Assembly (NCBI GenBank): GCA_011620595.1
Contig: WOYX01000007.1
Span: forward strand, 4,989-68,236
DNA length: 63,248 nt
Direction: 5' to 3'
Source of the DNA: Bacteroidales bacterium
Lineage (GTDB): Bacteria > Bacteroidota > Bacteroidia > Bacteroidales > VadinHA17
In this document: in pieces, positions 51,567-60,629 of the stretch
Layout of the letters: each line of letters begins with the position of its first letter
Numbering within the stretch: the first letter of the stretch is position 1
Made by a program: the position numbers and the translations under genes
The notes under the pieces: model-generated
Told to the model about the DNA's origin: nothing
The model's input: the letters and a program-made list of their open reading frames with translations, nothing else
The model's database searches: none

Positions 51567-53927
51567 ATGAAAAAATACCTCTTCTGCCTGATCCTTCTGA
51601 TTTCTGCTGCAGCCTACCCGCAAAACCTGGACATCCTCAACTATGTCAACCCCCTGATCGGCGCCGACCGCATGGGCCATACCTACCCGGGAGCAACGGT
51701 ACCCTTCGGGATGGTTCAGCTTTCGCCTGACACCGACACCCTGCCCTATGAGGTCAACGGACGCTATAACAGCGATGTCTATAAATACTGTGCCGGCTAC
51801 CAGTATGCCGACAGCACCATCGTCGGCTTCTCCCACACCCACTTCAGCGGCACCGGGCACTCCGACCTGGGTGACATTCTCCTGATGCCGACCACCGGAC
51901 CGCTGCAGCTTAACCCCGGAACGGCAGATGCGCCTGAGAAAGGCTATCGATCGCGCTTCTCACACGAGACCGAGAAGGCCTCGCCCGGTTATTATGCCGT
52001 AACCCTCGACGACCATGACATACTGGCTGAAATGACGGCCACAACCCGTACCGGGGTCCATCGCTATACCTTCAACATTGGGGGCGAAACCCATATCATA
52101 CTCGATATGGTCCACGGGATCTATAATTATGACGGCAAGAACGTCCGGACTTTCATCAGGGTGGAGAATGACACCCTGGTGACAGGGTTCAGGCAGACCA
52201 GCGGATGGGCCAGGACGAGGACCCTCTATTTTGCTGTTGCCTTTTCCAGGCCAATCGAATCATACGGCTTTGTAAATGAAGAGCCCGCGCAGGCCTATAA
52301 AGGCTTCTGGCGCCGCTTTGACCAGCGCCGTAATTTCCCGGAAGCCGCGGGACGAAAGATAAAGGGCCATTTTGATTTTAATACCTCACCCGGAGAACAG
52401 ATCACACTGAGGGTGGCCCTCTCTCCGGTGAGCACCGCGGGCGCGGTGGCAAACATGATCGCCGAGGCGCCGCAGACTGATTTTGATGCCGTAAGGCTGG
52501 CGGCGGAGAGAATGTGGGAAGATGAGTTGGGCAGGGTGAAGGTGAAGATGATGAATGAGGAGCAGATGGTCAGCTTCTATACTGCTCTCTATCATGCCTT
52601 TCTCTCTCCCACCGTCTACATGGACACTGACAGTCAGTACAAAGGTCTGGACCAGAATATTCACACTGCAGACGACTTTGACAACTACACCACCTTCTCG
52701 CTGTGGGATACCTACCGTGCACTCCATCCGCTGTTCACCATCGTGCAGCAGGCACGTACCTCTGACATGATAAACTCGATGCTGGCACATTATGACCAGA
52801 GCGTACATCATATGCTGCCTGTCTGGTCTCACCATGCCAATGAAAACTGGTGCATGATAGGGTACCATGCAGTGCCGGTGATAGCCGATGCCATTGTAAA
52901 AGGCATCGGTGGCTTTGACTACACCAGGGCGACAGAGGCCTGCGTAACCACGGCACACAACGGCTGGTATGACGGCCTCGATGATTACATGCGACTCGGG
53001 TATGTGCCTGACGAACGAACAGCCTCCTCTGTATCGGTCACCCTCGAATATGCATATGACGACTGGTGCATCGCACAGGCTATCAGCAAATTGCCGGAAG
53101 GAAAGCAGCCTGCATCGCCACCTGACCCTGCCACGGACACCTTTGGTGAAGCCCCGGGTCGTTCAGGCAACCATCCGGGTAATAATGATCTTTACAATGA
53201 GTTCCTGCACAGATCACGTAACTTCCTGAATGTCTGGGATCCGTCAACCGGGTTCATGCGGCCACGAAAAACAGACGGCAGCTTCAGGGCGAATTTTGAC
53301 GTGCTCAGCACCCACGGCCAGGGCTTCATAGAGGGTAACGCATGGAACTACAGCCTCTATGTGCCTCATGACCCGGCACAGCTGATATCGCTTGTAGGTG
53401 GCAAAAAGAGGTTCATTCAGCACCTCGACTCACTCTTCACCATGCACCTGCCTGATGAGTTCTTCGCAGAGACCGAGGATATAACCCGCGAGGGTATCAT
53501 AGGCAATTACGTCCACGGTAATGAGCCGTCGCACCATGTACCTTACCTTTACAACTACGCCGGAGCACCACGGAAGACTCAATATTGGGTAAGGCATATA
53601 ATGGACACAAAATACCTGCCGGCGCCGGATGGATTGAGCGGCAACGACGACTGCGGACAGATGAGTGCATGGTATATCTTCTCGGCTCTGGGCTTCTACC
53701 CTGTCGCTCCCGGATCCGACAGGTATGACCTCGGCAGCCCGCTGGTGAAGGAGGCAACCATAAGCCTGGAAAACGGCAGGACTTTCACTGTATCAGCCAT
53801 CAACCAGGGACCACTCAATGTGTACGTAAAGAAGGTCGAGCTCAACGGACGCAGGCTTGACCGGCTCTATATCACCCATGATGAGATCATGCAGGGAGGC
53901 AGCCTGGTCTTTTATATGTGCAGATAA
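51567..53927 (+). CDS. GH92 family alpha-mannosidase
   Basis: GH92 enzymes are calcium-dependent exo-alpha-mannosidases used to trim N-glycans and yeast mannan. The ATG at 51567 gives 786 residues with a signal peptide (residues 1-18). The N-terminal beta-sandwich has GYQYAD...FSHTHFSGTGHSDLGDI. The (alpha/alpha)6 barrel carries FSLWDTYRALHPL, GNEPSHHVPYLYNYAG and GNDDCGQMSAWYIFSALGFYP, all typical of the family. No SusC/SusD pair lies near, so this is not a full polysaccharide-utilisation locus. Confidence 0.95.
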   Translation: MKKYLFCLILLISAAAYPQNLDILNYVNPLIGADRMGHTYPGATVPFGMVQLSPDTDTLPYEVNGRYNSDVYKYCAGYQYADSTIVGFSHTHFSGTGHSDLGDILLMPTTGPLQLNPGTADAPEKGYRSRFSHETEKASPGYYAVTLDDHDILAEMTATTRTGVHRYTFNIGGETHIILDMVHGIYNYDGKNVRTFIRVENDTLVTGFRQTSGWARTRTLYFAVAFSRPIESYGFVNEEPAQAYKGFWRRFDQRRNFPEAAGRKIKGHFDFNTSPGEQITLRVALSPVSTAGAVANMIAEAPQTDFDAVRLAAERMWEDELGRVKVKMMNEEQMVSFYTALYHAFLSPTVYMDTDSQYKGLDQNIHTADDFDNYTTFSLWDTYRALHPLFTIVQQARTSDMINSMLAHYDQSVHHMLPVWSHHANENWCMIGYHAVPVIADAIVKGIGGFDYTRATEACVTTAHNGWYDGLDDYMRLGYVPDERTASSVSVTLEYAYDDWCIAQAISKLPEGKQPASPPDPATDTFGEAPGRSGNHPGNNDLYNEFLHRSRNFLNVWDPSTGFMRPRKTDGSFRANFDVLSTHGQGFIEGNAWNYSLYVPHDPAQLISLVGGKKRFIQHLDSLFTMHLPDEFFAETEDITREGIIGNYVHGNEPSHHVPYLYNYAGAPRKTQYWVRHIMDTKYLPAPDGLSGNDDCGQMSAWYIFSALGFYPVAPGSDRYDLGSPLVKEATISLENGRTFTVSAINQGPLNVYVKKVELNGRRLDRLYITHDEIMQGGSLVFYMCR

Positions 53928-53936
53928 CCTGTCACG

Positions 53937-53960
53937 GCACTTCATGGTTTCCTGAAGTGC
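53937..53960. terminator. Hairpin between convergent GH92 and alpha-galactosidase genes
   Basis: GCACTTCA pairs with TGAAGTGC around an 8-base loop, ten bases after the GH92 stop. It has no T run, so termination would be weak. Confidence 0.35.
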
Positions 53961-53978
53961 TGATCCTCACCTGAGAGT

Positions 53979-54017
53979 CCTGCAGGGTTGATCCTGCAGG
54001 GTTGATTCTGCAGGGTT
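53979..54017. repeat. 14-base tandem repeat, 2.7 copies
   Basis: CCTGCAGGGTTGAT occurs at 53979-53992 and 53993-54006, with a third, imperfect copy that reaches the stop codon of the alpha-galactosidase gene. Confidence 0.9.
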
Positions 54018-56554
54018 TACTTCTTCAGCACCGGTTTTATCCAGTCAGCAGGCAAGCCTCCGGACCGCGATGACACTTCACCGCTCTCAACGGCAAGCTC
54101 AAGGCTGCTGACACCTGTAACAGGTATATCAAAGCTCACAGCGGGATCATCCGGACCGACAGGCTCACTCCGCCAGAGCTCCCTGCCGTCGCCCCTGATG
54201 ATAAACACCACTGTCTGACCGGGCCTTTGTCTCCTGATATTGTCATCAACAGCTACAGTCGCACTCAGAGAATTGAAAATCCCTCCGATCTGATAATTCC
54301 TCACTGATCCGGCCGTCATGCCAAAACTGCCGGTGTGCCTTGTTCCGTCAACGGTTACCGGCCATTCAAACCATGACCTTGAACCCGTCCACTCCATCTC
54401 TGAAAGATACATCTCTCCCGGAAGGAGCTGTGATAAGACAAAGGATACATCGTATCGTCTGGTATCATTCTGATTCCTCTGGTTTACCGTTCCGTCATCC
54501 CATACTGTACGTACATCAACCGAGTATTCCTTCAGCGGATCAAGATTATTTATCTCATAGAATGAATTTGGCGTATAGCCCAGGAGCTTTTCGTCAAGAT
54601 AAACCTGGTAACCGGCATTCAGATAATATTGCGAACGCCAGGAGACACGAGCGGCATCAATGCCGTCAGGTGTGACACTTATGCCGTCGGGCTGTCTGAC
54701 AGCATAACTGAATGCATAGTCAGGCTCGAAGCTGACCGTCCATTCAATATCCCCTGTTGCCGGGGCCGTAAAGGCAACTTCTGACCATCCCTGGTGAGAG
54801 ATGGTGGAGACCGTCAGCCTCTTTTTTTCCATAACGGCCGTGGCGCTCCTGATCCTGTAATATTTGCCCCTGGGGCAGACAAAATACAGCTTGTAATCAT
54901 TGCCGGAAGGAAGAGTGCTCACCCCGCTGATAACTGTTTCCTGCTCATCGGACCTCAGCTCCCTGAGGTCAACCCATCCCTGAGTGATATGCCTGCTGGT
55001 GCTGACAAGCTGTATCTTCCCGTTGTCAGGCACGAGGGTCAGCACCCGCACGCTTGCAGGCATTATTTCAAGACCTATGCCAGCTTCCCATGCTCCCATA
55101 TACTCACCGTTCCAGTAATCGAAGACATGTACCGGACCATCGGTCTCAATGCCAAGCTCTTTCCAGTTGAGATTGAGGGTGACGGGCTTTGAGGCATTGA
55201 AATTGAAGAGGCCGGTAACGTCGTACTGCCTCCCCAGATGGTTGATCTTCAGATCCCATATTCTCTTCCTGCCTTGCGAGGGGAAAAGATCCAGGGGCCT
55301 GATATCCACTGCCGGATAAACCTTTCTCATTATTTCAACCCTCTCAGCCGGGAGATCGGGAAGCCTGTCGGATGACATCAGCGCCTGACCGGTCAGTCCC
55401 TGCAACGTTGCCCATACCCTAGCCTGTTCTACTGTAAGCGGCGGTCTCAGAAGCATGACGTCAGGATCAGTGTACCATACTATGTTATGCTGCCAGTAAC
55501 TCCTCATCGTAGGGTCAAGGGCAGTGAAAAAGCCATCCCATCCGAGGACGACGTCACCACCGGTGCGGCTGCCGTCCATTATGCCTGCCCCCTCAATGGG
55601 GAGACCCCAGCAGCCGAGAAGATAACTCTTCTCACCTATTGCGCCCCGGATAATGTCAAGCGTCGACCTGTACAATGAGTCGGCCGCCCCGCCCGGCACT
55701 GCCATGAATTCGGAGTGCTTCGCGTATTCGTCAACCACTATGGGCTGACCGTCAATCTTGAAATACTCATATCCCCAGCCGGCCATCCTCGCAAAGAGGT
55801 CATGAAAGTACTTTTTCCCTGCCTCTGAGGTCGGATCAAGAAGCCAGTCGCCCTCCCAGGTCTTCGAAGGAGAGGTGCCGTCAGGCTTAAGGATGAAAAC
55901 GCCGGGATTGTTTTTAACCATCTCAGCGTTAGACTGACCGTGAGGTGCAATCCATATACCGGGAACAAGCTCTTTTGATTTAATATAATCAGCCAGCGGA
56001 GCCATCCCGCCTGAGAAGTTCGGATCAAACCCGGTCCAGTCGCGTGAACCCTTCCTCCCTGAAGATGAGAGGGCCTGCCATCCGTCATCTATCTGAACAT
56101 ATTTTGCACCGTAGGATTTCAGGTTCTCAGCGATCCAGTCAGCGTTCAGCCTGACCTCCCGGTCGGTTATATGCTGGTAATAGTAGTACCATGTGCATAG
56201 TCCTGACGGAGGCAACCGGAAAATCTCCTTGGAAATGGGCTTATAGAATTTTACCCCGAGTGAGTCCCGGTAATAGTCTCTTATGATTGTCCCGTCATTC
56301 AGTGTCACCTGATCATTCACCGGGTTAAAAGTACCCTGGGCCAAAGGTGTTGTGACCACACCGAGGGTCATGACAAAAAGATCCCTGTTTTCACCGTCTC
56401 TGATCCGGGCGGGTATTTCCCGGGGCCATTCAGTAACCTGCCCTGACCATACGTTGCTCTGTGGCTGTTGTTTTTTCTGCGCGGAGAGCTCTACCGGTAA
56501 AATAACCTGAGATAACGTGGCCGACAATAAAAAGAGGATAGTAGTCTTTTTCAT
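54017..56554 (-). CDS. Alpha-galactosidase-like glycosidase (GH27/GH36 clan) with NPCBM-type domain
   Basis: The 845-residue protein has a signal peptide (residues 1-25) and a clan GH-D barrel that hydrolyses alpha-galactosides. The nucleophile Asp268 is in YFKIDGQP and the acid/base Asp334 in DGSRTGGDV. Residues about 635-710 look like a fibronectin type III domain. The last 130 residues (SEMEWTGSRSWFEWPVTVDG..., then SLELAVESG) fit an NPCBM carbohydrate-binding domain. It is convergent with the GH92 gene; together they target exposed sugar residues outside the cell. Confidence 0.9.
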   Translation of the reverse strand: MKKTTILFLLSATLSQVILPVELSAQKKQQPQSNVWSGQVTEWPREIPARIRDGENRDLFVMTLGVVTTPLAQGTFNPVNDQVTLNDGTIIRDYYRDSLGVKFYKPISKEIFRLPPSGLCTWYYYYQHITDREVRLNADWIAENLKSYGAKYVQIDDGWQALSSSGRKGSRDWTGFDPNFSGGMAPLADYIKSKELVPGIWIAPHGQSNAEMVKNNPGVFILKPDGTSPSKTWEGDWLLDPTSEAGKKYFHDLFARMAGWGYEYFKIDGQPIVVDEYAKHSEFMAVPGGAADSLYRSTLDIIRGAIGEKSYLLGCWGLPIEGAGIMDGSRTGGDVVLGWDGFFTALDPTMRSYWQHNIVWYTDPDVMLLRPPLTVEQARVWATLQGLTGQALMSSDRLPDLPAERVEIMRKVYPAVDIRPLDLFPSQGRKRIWDLKINHLGRQYDVTGLFNFNASKPVTLNLNWKELGIETDGPVHVFDYWNGEYMGAWEAGIGLEIMPASVRVLTLVPDNGKIQLVSTSRHITQGWVDLRELRSDEQETVISGVSTLPSGNDYKLYFVCPRGKYYRIRSATAVMEKKRLTVSTISHQGWSEVAFTAPATGDIEWTVSFEPDYAFSYAVRQPDGISVTPDGIDAARVSWRSQYYLNAGYQVYLDEKLLGYTPNSFYEINNLDPLKEYSVDVRTVWDDGTVNQRNQNDTRRYDVSFVLSQLLPGEMYLSEMEWTGSRSWFEWPVTVDGTRHTGSFGMTAGSVRNYQIGGIFNSLSATVAVDDNIRRQRPGQTVVFIIRGDGRELWRSEPVGPDDPAVSFDIPVTGVSSLELAVESGEVSSRSGGLPADWIKPVLKK

Positions 56555-56688
56555 AAACTTTAAATGTATCTCTTACACTTTAAAACTTAAGGTAAATGTA
56601 CATCTTTCCGGATAAAATAGCACGGTTTATTTTTAATAATAACTATTTGATAAAACGACGGCATCAAATTGATGGCACAGTCCGGACA

Positions 56689-56734
56689 GCATAAGAACAG
56701 CCGGATCCTTTAACGGGTCCGGCTGTTCTTATGC
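56689..56734 (-). terminator. Long hairpin after the DsbD gene
   Basis: A nearly perfect 20-bp stem joins 56689-56708 and 56715-56734 with a 6-base loop, 12 bases past the dsbD stop. No T run follows on either strand, but the long stem suggests a termination or mRNA-protecting role. Confidence 0.55.
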
Positions 56735-56745
56735 CCTGTCTAAGT

Positions 56746-58953
56746 CTACCTGTTTTGGAATGTGTCTGCTCCCCGGTCAAGCCAGTCGATATAGGCCTGT
56801 ATGTCAAAGTCGGTGCCGCGGGTCTCGATCAGCGGTTTGCCCGAAGGGTCAACAATGGCATAAAGGGGAAGGGTGTTGGTGTTGAACATTGAGATCTCAA
56901 TGTCCTCATTCTTTTTACCCATGGTTTTCTTCTCCTTGCCATCAACCTTTGAGACAAACACTTCATTATCGGGCAGCTTTGTGCGGTCATCAACATAAAG
57001 ACCCACCAGCACAAAGTTTTCTCTTATGCGTCTCTGCACCTCCGGGTCAGACCATACACGGGCATCCATCTCCTTACAGTTGGCGCAGGCGTGACCCTTG
57101 AAGTCGATCAGCACAGGCTTGTTAAGCTGCTTTGCACATGCAAGTCCCTCCTCAAGGTCAAAATAGCCCTGCAGGCCGTATTCAAAGTGAAGGAAATCGG
57201 AATATTTTGGTGTTCCGCAGATGGCTGCCCCTGCTGTGCCCATGGCACCCGGCGCAATTGCACCGGGAGCAGTAGCTCCCCTGTTTTCACTGATGGCTTT
57301 GATCAGGTTGAAACCGGATGTCTCGCGAGGAGGCAGCAATGCAGATATTCGTGTCAGCGGAGCTCCGAAGAGTCCGGGTACAAGATAGAGGGCAAAGGTG
57401 AATGATGCTATGATGAGCACCAGTCTGAACACTCCTATGTGAGGTACGTCGCTGTCGTGTGAGAACTTGATTTTGCCCATGAGATAGATGCCCAGCAGAA
57501 CGAACAGTACAATCCATATTGCCAGGTAAATATCCCTTGATAGTATTCCGAGGTTATAGACGGTATCAATCGTCGAAGCAAACTTCAGGCTGAATGCCAG
57601 TATGATAAAGCCAAGCACCACCTTGACCGAGTTGAGCCATCCTCCCGACTTCGGCATTTTGTTCATCCATGAGGGGAAGAGTGCGAAGAGCGTGAAGGGA
57701 AGGGCAAAGGCAAGCCCGAAGCCGAACATGCCTATGGTCGGACGCAGTACATCGCCCGAGGCAGCCTCAACCAGCAGGGCGCCAACGATGGGCCCGGTGC
57801 ATGAGAAGGAGACCAGCACGGTGGTGACCCCAAGGAAAAATGTTGCCAGTGCTCCGCCCCTGTCAACCTTTGAGTCGGATGAGCTGACCCACTTTGCGGG
57901 AAGCACTATCTCGAAGGCTCCGAAGAACGATGCGGCAAAGACCAGAAACAACAGGAAGAATATCACGTTGGGTATCCAGTGGGTGCTCAGAGTGTTGGCA
58001 AAGCCGGCTCCGGCGCTGGTGAGGGATACGATGATGCCGAGCAGCGAATACAGTATCACGATTGTCAATCCGAAAAAGAGCGCCTTGCCCACAGCAGAGC
58101 CCTTCTTCCCCGATCCCTGGCTGAAGAAGGCCACCGTCATGGGTATCATCGGGAAGACGCAGGGCGTCAGAATGCCGGCCAGCCCTGCAAGCATGGAGAG
58201 CAGGAAGAACTTCAGAAACCCCTTGCCCTGCTTACCGGAAGTGGTATCTGTCGCAGTCACTGGCTCCGTCTGACCCTCTGCAAATGAGATATCGTCAGCA
58301 CTCTCAGCTGTTTTAAGCTCTGCCACCGTGGACGAGGCCTCGGCGTCTGTCTCAACACCCGTTGCGGTGCCTGTTGTGGCTTCAGTCCCGGCAGTCGTCG
58401 CAGCATCGGTACCGGCAGTCGTCGCATCATCGGTACCGGCATCCGCTTCCTGTGTGGCAGTGATTTTCTCATCCGCCGGTTTTGCAGCTGCAGCCACCCC
58501 TCCCCTGAGTTCAAATGCAAATTCAACATCCCTGGGCGGGAGGCACTGCTTGTCATCGCACGACATAAACGTAACGTATCCCTTCACGGTTACGGGCGAC
58601 CCTGTTACCGTCACCTTCTGACGAAACTCGGCTGTGCCGCTGTGCATGCCGATATTCATACCGAAACTGTTGTCGAACTTCACCTCAGGCTTCGTGACCT
58701 CAACCGTCTTGCCCGAGAGCATATAACCGTTACCAGGTTCAAATGTAAAGCTGGTAGCTATCGGACCACCCTCCTCAATATCCATGGCATAGAGATGCCA
58801 GTTATCCTCAAGATCGGCTGTCATGACCAGATCAAAAGTATTGTCGCCGGTCTTCTCGCTCCTGAAACTCCAGGTCACCGGCTCAAGAACCTGCGCATCA
58901 AGAGCAACTGCCGAAAAAAACAGAAAAAGGATTGTAAATGTTCTTCTCATCAT
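56746..58953 (-). CDS. dsbD: Thiol:disulfide interchange protein DsbD
   Basis: DsbD carries electrons from cytoplasmic thioredoxin across the inner membrane to periplasmic thiol proteins and cytochrome c assembly. The 735-residue protein has a signal peptide, an alpha domain with Cys132 and Cys137, a membrane domain (about 245-530) with Cys265 (TPCVFP) and Cys385 (SCTGP), and a C-terminal thioredoxin domain with the CANC site (Cys623, Cys626). A long Ala/Thr-rich linker lies at 155-240; part of it comes from a 24-base DNA repeat at 58390-58437. It suits the multiheme cytochromes in the window. Confidence 0.94.
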   Translation of the reverse strand: MMRRTFTILFLFFSAVALDAQVLEPVTWSFRSEKTGDNTFDLVMTADLEDNWHLYAMDIEEGGPIATSFTFEPGNGYMLSGKTVEVTKPEVKFDNSFGMNIGMHSGTAEFRQKVTVTGSPVTVKGYVTFMSCDDKQCLPPRDVEFAFELRGGVAAAAKPADEKITATQEADAGTDDATTAGTDAATTAGTEATTGTATGVETDAEASSTVAELKTAESADDISFAEGQTEPVTATDTTSGKQGKGFLKFFLLSMLAGLAGILTPCVFPMIPMTVAFFSQGSGKKGSAVGKALFFGLTIVILYSLLGIIVSLTSAGAGFANTLSTHWIPNVIFFLLFLVFAASFFGAFEIVLPAKWVSSSDSKVDRGGALATFFLGVTTVLVSFSCTGPIVGALLVEAASGDVLRPTIGMFGFGLAFALPFTLFALFPSWMNKMPKSGGWLNSVKVVLGFIILAFSLKFASTIDTVYNLGILSRDIYLAIWIVLFVLLGIYLMGKIKFSHDSDVPHIGVFRLVLIIASFTFALYLVPGLFGAPLTRISALLPPRETSGFNLIKAISENRGATAPGAIAPGAMGTAGAAICGTPKYSDFLHFEYGLQGYFDLEEGLACAKQLNKPVLIDFKGHACANCKEMDARVWSDPEVQRRIRENFVLVGLYVDDRTKLPDNEVFVSKVDGKEKKTMGKKNEDIEISMFNTNTLPLYAIVDPSGKPLIETRGTDFDIQAYIDWLDRGADTFQNR
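58390..58437. repeat. 24-base tandem duplication inside dsbD
   Basis: Two copies, 58390-58413 and 58414-58437, differ at one base and encode an 8-residue Ala/Thr-rich repeat in the DsbD linker. The unit keeps frame. Confidence 0.85.
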
Positions 58954-59100
58954 CTTTTATTTCCTATAAAGACACCTCAATGTCTTTTTGGTACTACCTG
59001 TAACCAATAATCTCTGTTTAAAGTTTAATCAAGCCACAAAGAAAGGAAGTTTTTTGAAAAAACGCTCTGTTTTTTTCTCCCCGGACCGGGAACATAAATA

Positions 59101-59132
59101 TTTGACATTGAGTTTCCTGTGGCGCAACTTTG
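59101..59132 (+). promoter_or_regulatory. Possible promoter of a small gene
   Basis: TTTG (59101-59104) and CAACTTTG (59125-59132, one mismatch to TAnnTTTG) are 20 bases apart and lie about 30 bases before the ATG at 59164. Confidence 0.4.
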
Positions 59133-59163
59133 ATATAACCAAAGGGAATCATAAAAGTCGGAT

Positions 59164-59307
59164 ATGAGCAGGCTGGATATCATATTCCCTGAAAAACGCG
59201 CGATTCCCACCGGGGCCGACGCCTACGGCATGATGGTGGCAATTGACAACCGCAAAAACGTCGACGAGATAATGCCTGACGGTCACAATAAGCATTACAC
59301 AGTTTAG
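59164..59307 (+). CDS. Possible small protein of 47 residues, function unknown
   Basis: The frame starts MSRLDIIFPEKRAI, includes ADAYGMMVAIDNR and ends at 59307. Codon use is like that of neighbouring genes and a promoter-like pair lies upstream, so it may be real or the N-terminal relic of a larger gene. I do not recognise a family. The remaining 474-base interval (58954-59427) contains no other gene. Confidence 0.4.
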   Translation: MSRLDIIFPEKRAIPTGADAYGMMVAIDNRKNVDEIMPDGHNKHYTV

Positions 59308-59365
59308 CTCTGCCGAGAAATACTGCATAAATGCAGATATCTAAACCAAATAAAACGTTAAATAT

Positions 59366-59396
59366 TTTGATTTGGATATTTTTTATCTTATCTTTG
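59366..59396 (+). promoter_or_regulatory. Consensus promoter of the perR gene
   Basis: TTTG (59366-59369) and TATCTTTG (59389-59396) with a 19-base spacer exactly match the Bacteroidetes consensus. The implied start is near 59403, just before the palindromic operator. Confidence 0.7.
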
Positions 59397-59408
59397 TTAA
59401 TTCCTTAT

Positions 59409-59423
59409 TAAGAATCATTCTTA
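59409..59423 (+). promoter_or_regulatory. PerR/Fur-type operator palindrome
   Basis: TAAGAATCATTCTTA is a perfect 7-1-7 inverted repeat, the layout of Fur/PerR boxes. It begins six bases after the predicted transcription start and ends four bases before the start codon of the Fur-family gene, so autoregulation is the simplest reading. Confidence 0.7.
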
Positions 59424-59427
59424 TCTG

Positions 59428-59889
59428 ATGAATCTGGAAGATTACAGAACAGCACTCAGGGAGCGGGGGCTCAAGATCACACTCCAGCGTCTTGCAGTTT
59501 ATGAGGCAGTGGATCTGCTGCATAATCATCCCACTGCCGAGGAGGTCATCCGGTTCATCAGGAAAAACCACCCTGACATAGCCACGGGCACTGTCTATAA
59601 AACCCTTGAGACTCTGGTTGAAAGGGATATACTCAATAGGGTGAAAACTAACAGCGGACTGCTCAGGTATGATGCCGTAAAGGATGACCACCACCATATA
59701 TACTGCACCCACTGTGACCGCATCGAGGACTACTGTGACAGCGAGCTGACAAAAATGATATATGATTATTTTGACAAGAAGAGCATCCCCGGTTTCAAAA
59801 TAGAGGATATCAAGCTGCAGATAATGGGTAAATTCACTGATAAACGGGAATCGGTAAATAAAGACAAACCAACAAATAACATTACCTAA
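59428..59889 (+). CDS. Fur-family transcriptional regulator, PerR-like
   Basis: The 153-residue protein has a winged-helix DNA-binding half (residues 10-75, with GLKITLQRLAVYEAV and TGTVYKTLETL) and a metal-binding half with DDHHHIYC (87-93). His34 and the His cluster match the regulatory iron site. Only one structural CxxC (Cys93, Cys96) is present; the second pair typical of PerR is missing, so the zinc site may be different. Location next to a DPS-like ferritin and a peroxiredoxin favours a peroxide sensor over an iron sensor. Confidence 0.88.
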   Translation: MNLEDYRTALRERGLKITLQRLAVYEAVDLLHNHPTAEEVIRFIRKNHPDIATGTVYKTLETLVERDILNRVKTNSGLLRYDAVKDDHHHIYCTHCDRIEDYCDSELTKMIYDYFDKKSIPGFKIEDIKLQIMGKFTDKRESVNKDKPTNNIT

Positions 59890-59907
59890 TCAAAAATTTA
59901 AATTACT

Positions 59908-60408
59908 ATGGCACAAATTGGAAGATCAATTGTGAAAATGGACGTTGATAAACTTATCAATCTCCTGAACAAGTCACTGGCAGATGAGTGGCTGGCCTAC
60001 TATCAGTACTGGATCGGCGCAAAAGTAGTTAAGGGACCTATGAAGGATGCAGTGATCGCCGAACTCGAACTGCATGCAACGGAAGAACTGACACACGCGC
60101 AACTGCTCGTTACCAGAATCATCCAGCTGGGTGGTACACCGGTACTTTCTCCGGATGAATGGACAAAGATCACCAATTGCGGCTATGCCGCTCCTGAAGA
60201 TCCGTTCGTGTCAGTAATACTCGATCAGAATATAAAGGGCGAACAGTGCGCAATCCAAGTCTACAGCAAACTTCTTGATATTACCAGGGAAGCCGATCCC
60301 GTCACATATGATCTGGTAATTCAGATACTTAAAGATGAAGTGGAACATGAAGAGGATCTGGCCGCACTTAAGGAGGACTTTAATCTGATGATCGAAAGGA
60401 GAAAATAG
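59908..60408 (+). CDS. Ferritin-like DPSL (Dps-like) protein
   Basis: The 166-residue protein is a four-helix ferritin-like protein. Diiron ligands can be placed at Glu27, Glu60 and His63 (TEELTH), Glu112 (KGEQC) and Glu144/His147 (DEVEHEED). Cysteines 91 and 114 lie close to the metal site in a way that fits the DPSL class, where a cysteine pair sits near the diiron centre. It would store iron and use up peroxide, protecting DNA. It starts 18 bases after the perR gene and is likely co-transcribed and PerR-controlled. Confidence 0.85.
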   Translation: MAQIGRSIVKMDVDKLINLLNKSLADEWLAYYQYWIGAKVVKGPMKDAVIAELELHATEELTHAQLLVTRIIQLGGTPVLSPDEWTKITNCGYAAPEDPFVSVILDQNIKGEQCAIQVYSKLLDITREADPVTYDLVIQILKDEVEHEEDLAALKEDFNLMIERRK

Positions 60409-60423
60409 CGGGGGATTGAGGCC

Positions 60424-60527
60424 TGGGTTCGCAGGGGTTACCCGCATAACTGAGATGGAGCCGGTTACTGCGGTCTGGATTCGCAGTGGTGACCCTCCTC
60501 ACTGAAACAGAGCCGTGACCTGCAGCT
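60424..60527. repeat. Degenerate 52-base tandem duplication
   Basis: A segment with a TTCGCAG core, beginning near 60424, recurs near 60476 with about 70% identity. It lies between the DPSL gene and the peroxiredoxin gene, a 221-base interval with no coding frame of note. Confidence 0.5.
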
Positions 60528-60629
60528 ATGACCCGGAGCGTTAACCTGCAGAAGCCACCAATCGAGATACTCGTTGATATTGTAAGCTGAAAATATTCTA
60601 TTAAATAGTAACAATAAAAGTAAATCATT

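Noticed and set aside
50499-56554. A polysaccharide-utilisation locus
   Set aside because: GH92 and alpha-galactosidase genes are convergent and there is no SusC/SusD pair, sigma/anti-sigma or hybrid sensor.
60597-60607. PerR box before the peroxiredoxin gene (CTATTAAATAG)
   Set aside because: Only 5-1-5 symmetry and an AT-rich background; not comparable with the 7-1-7 site before perR.
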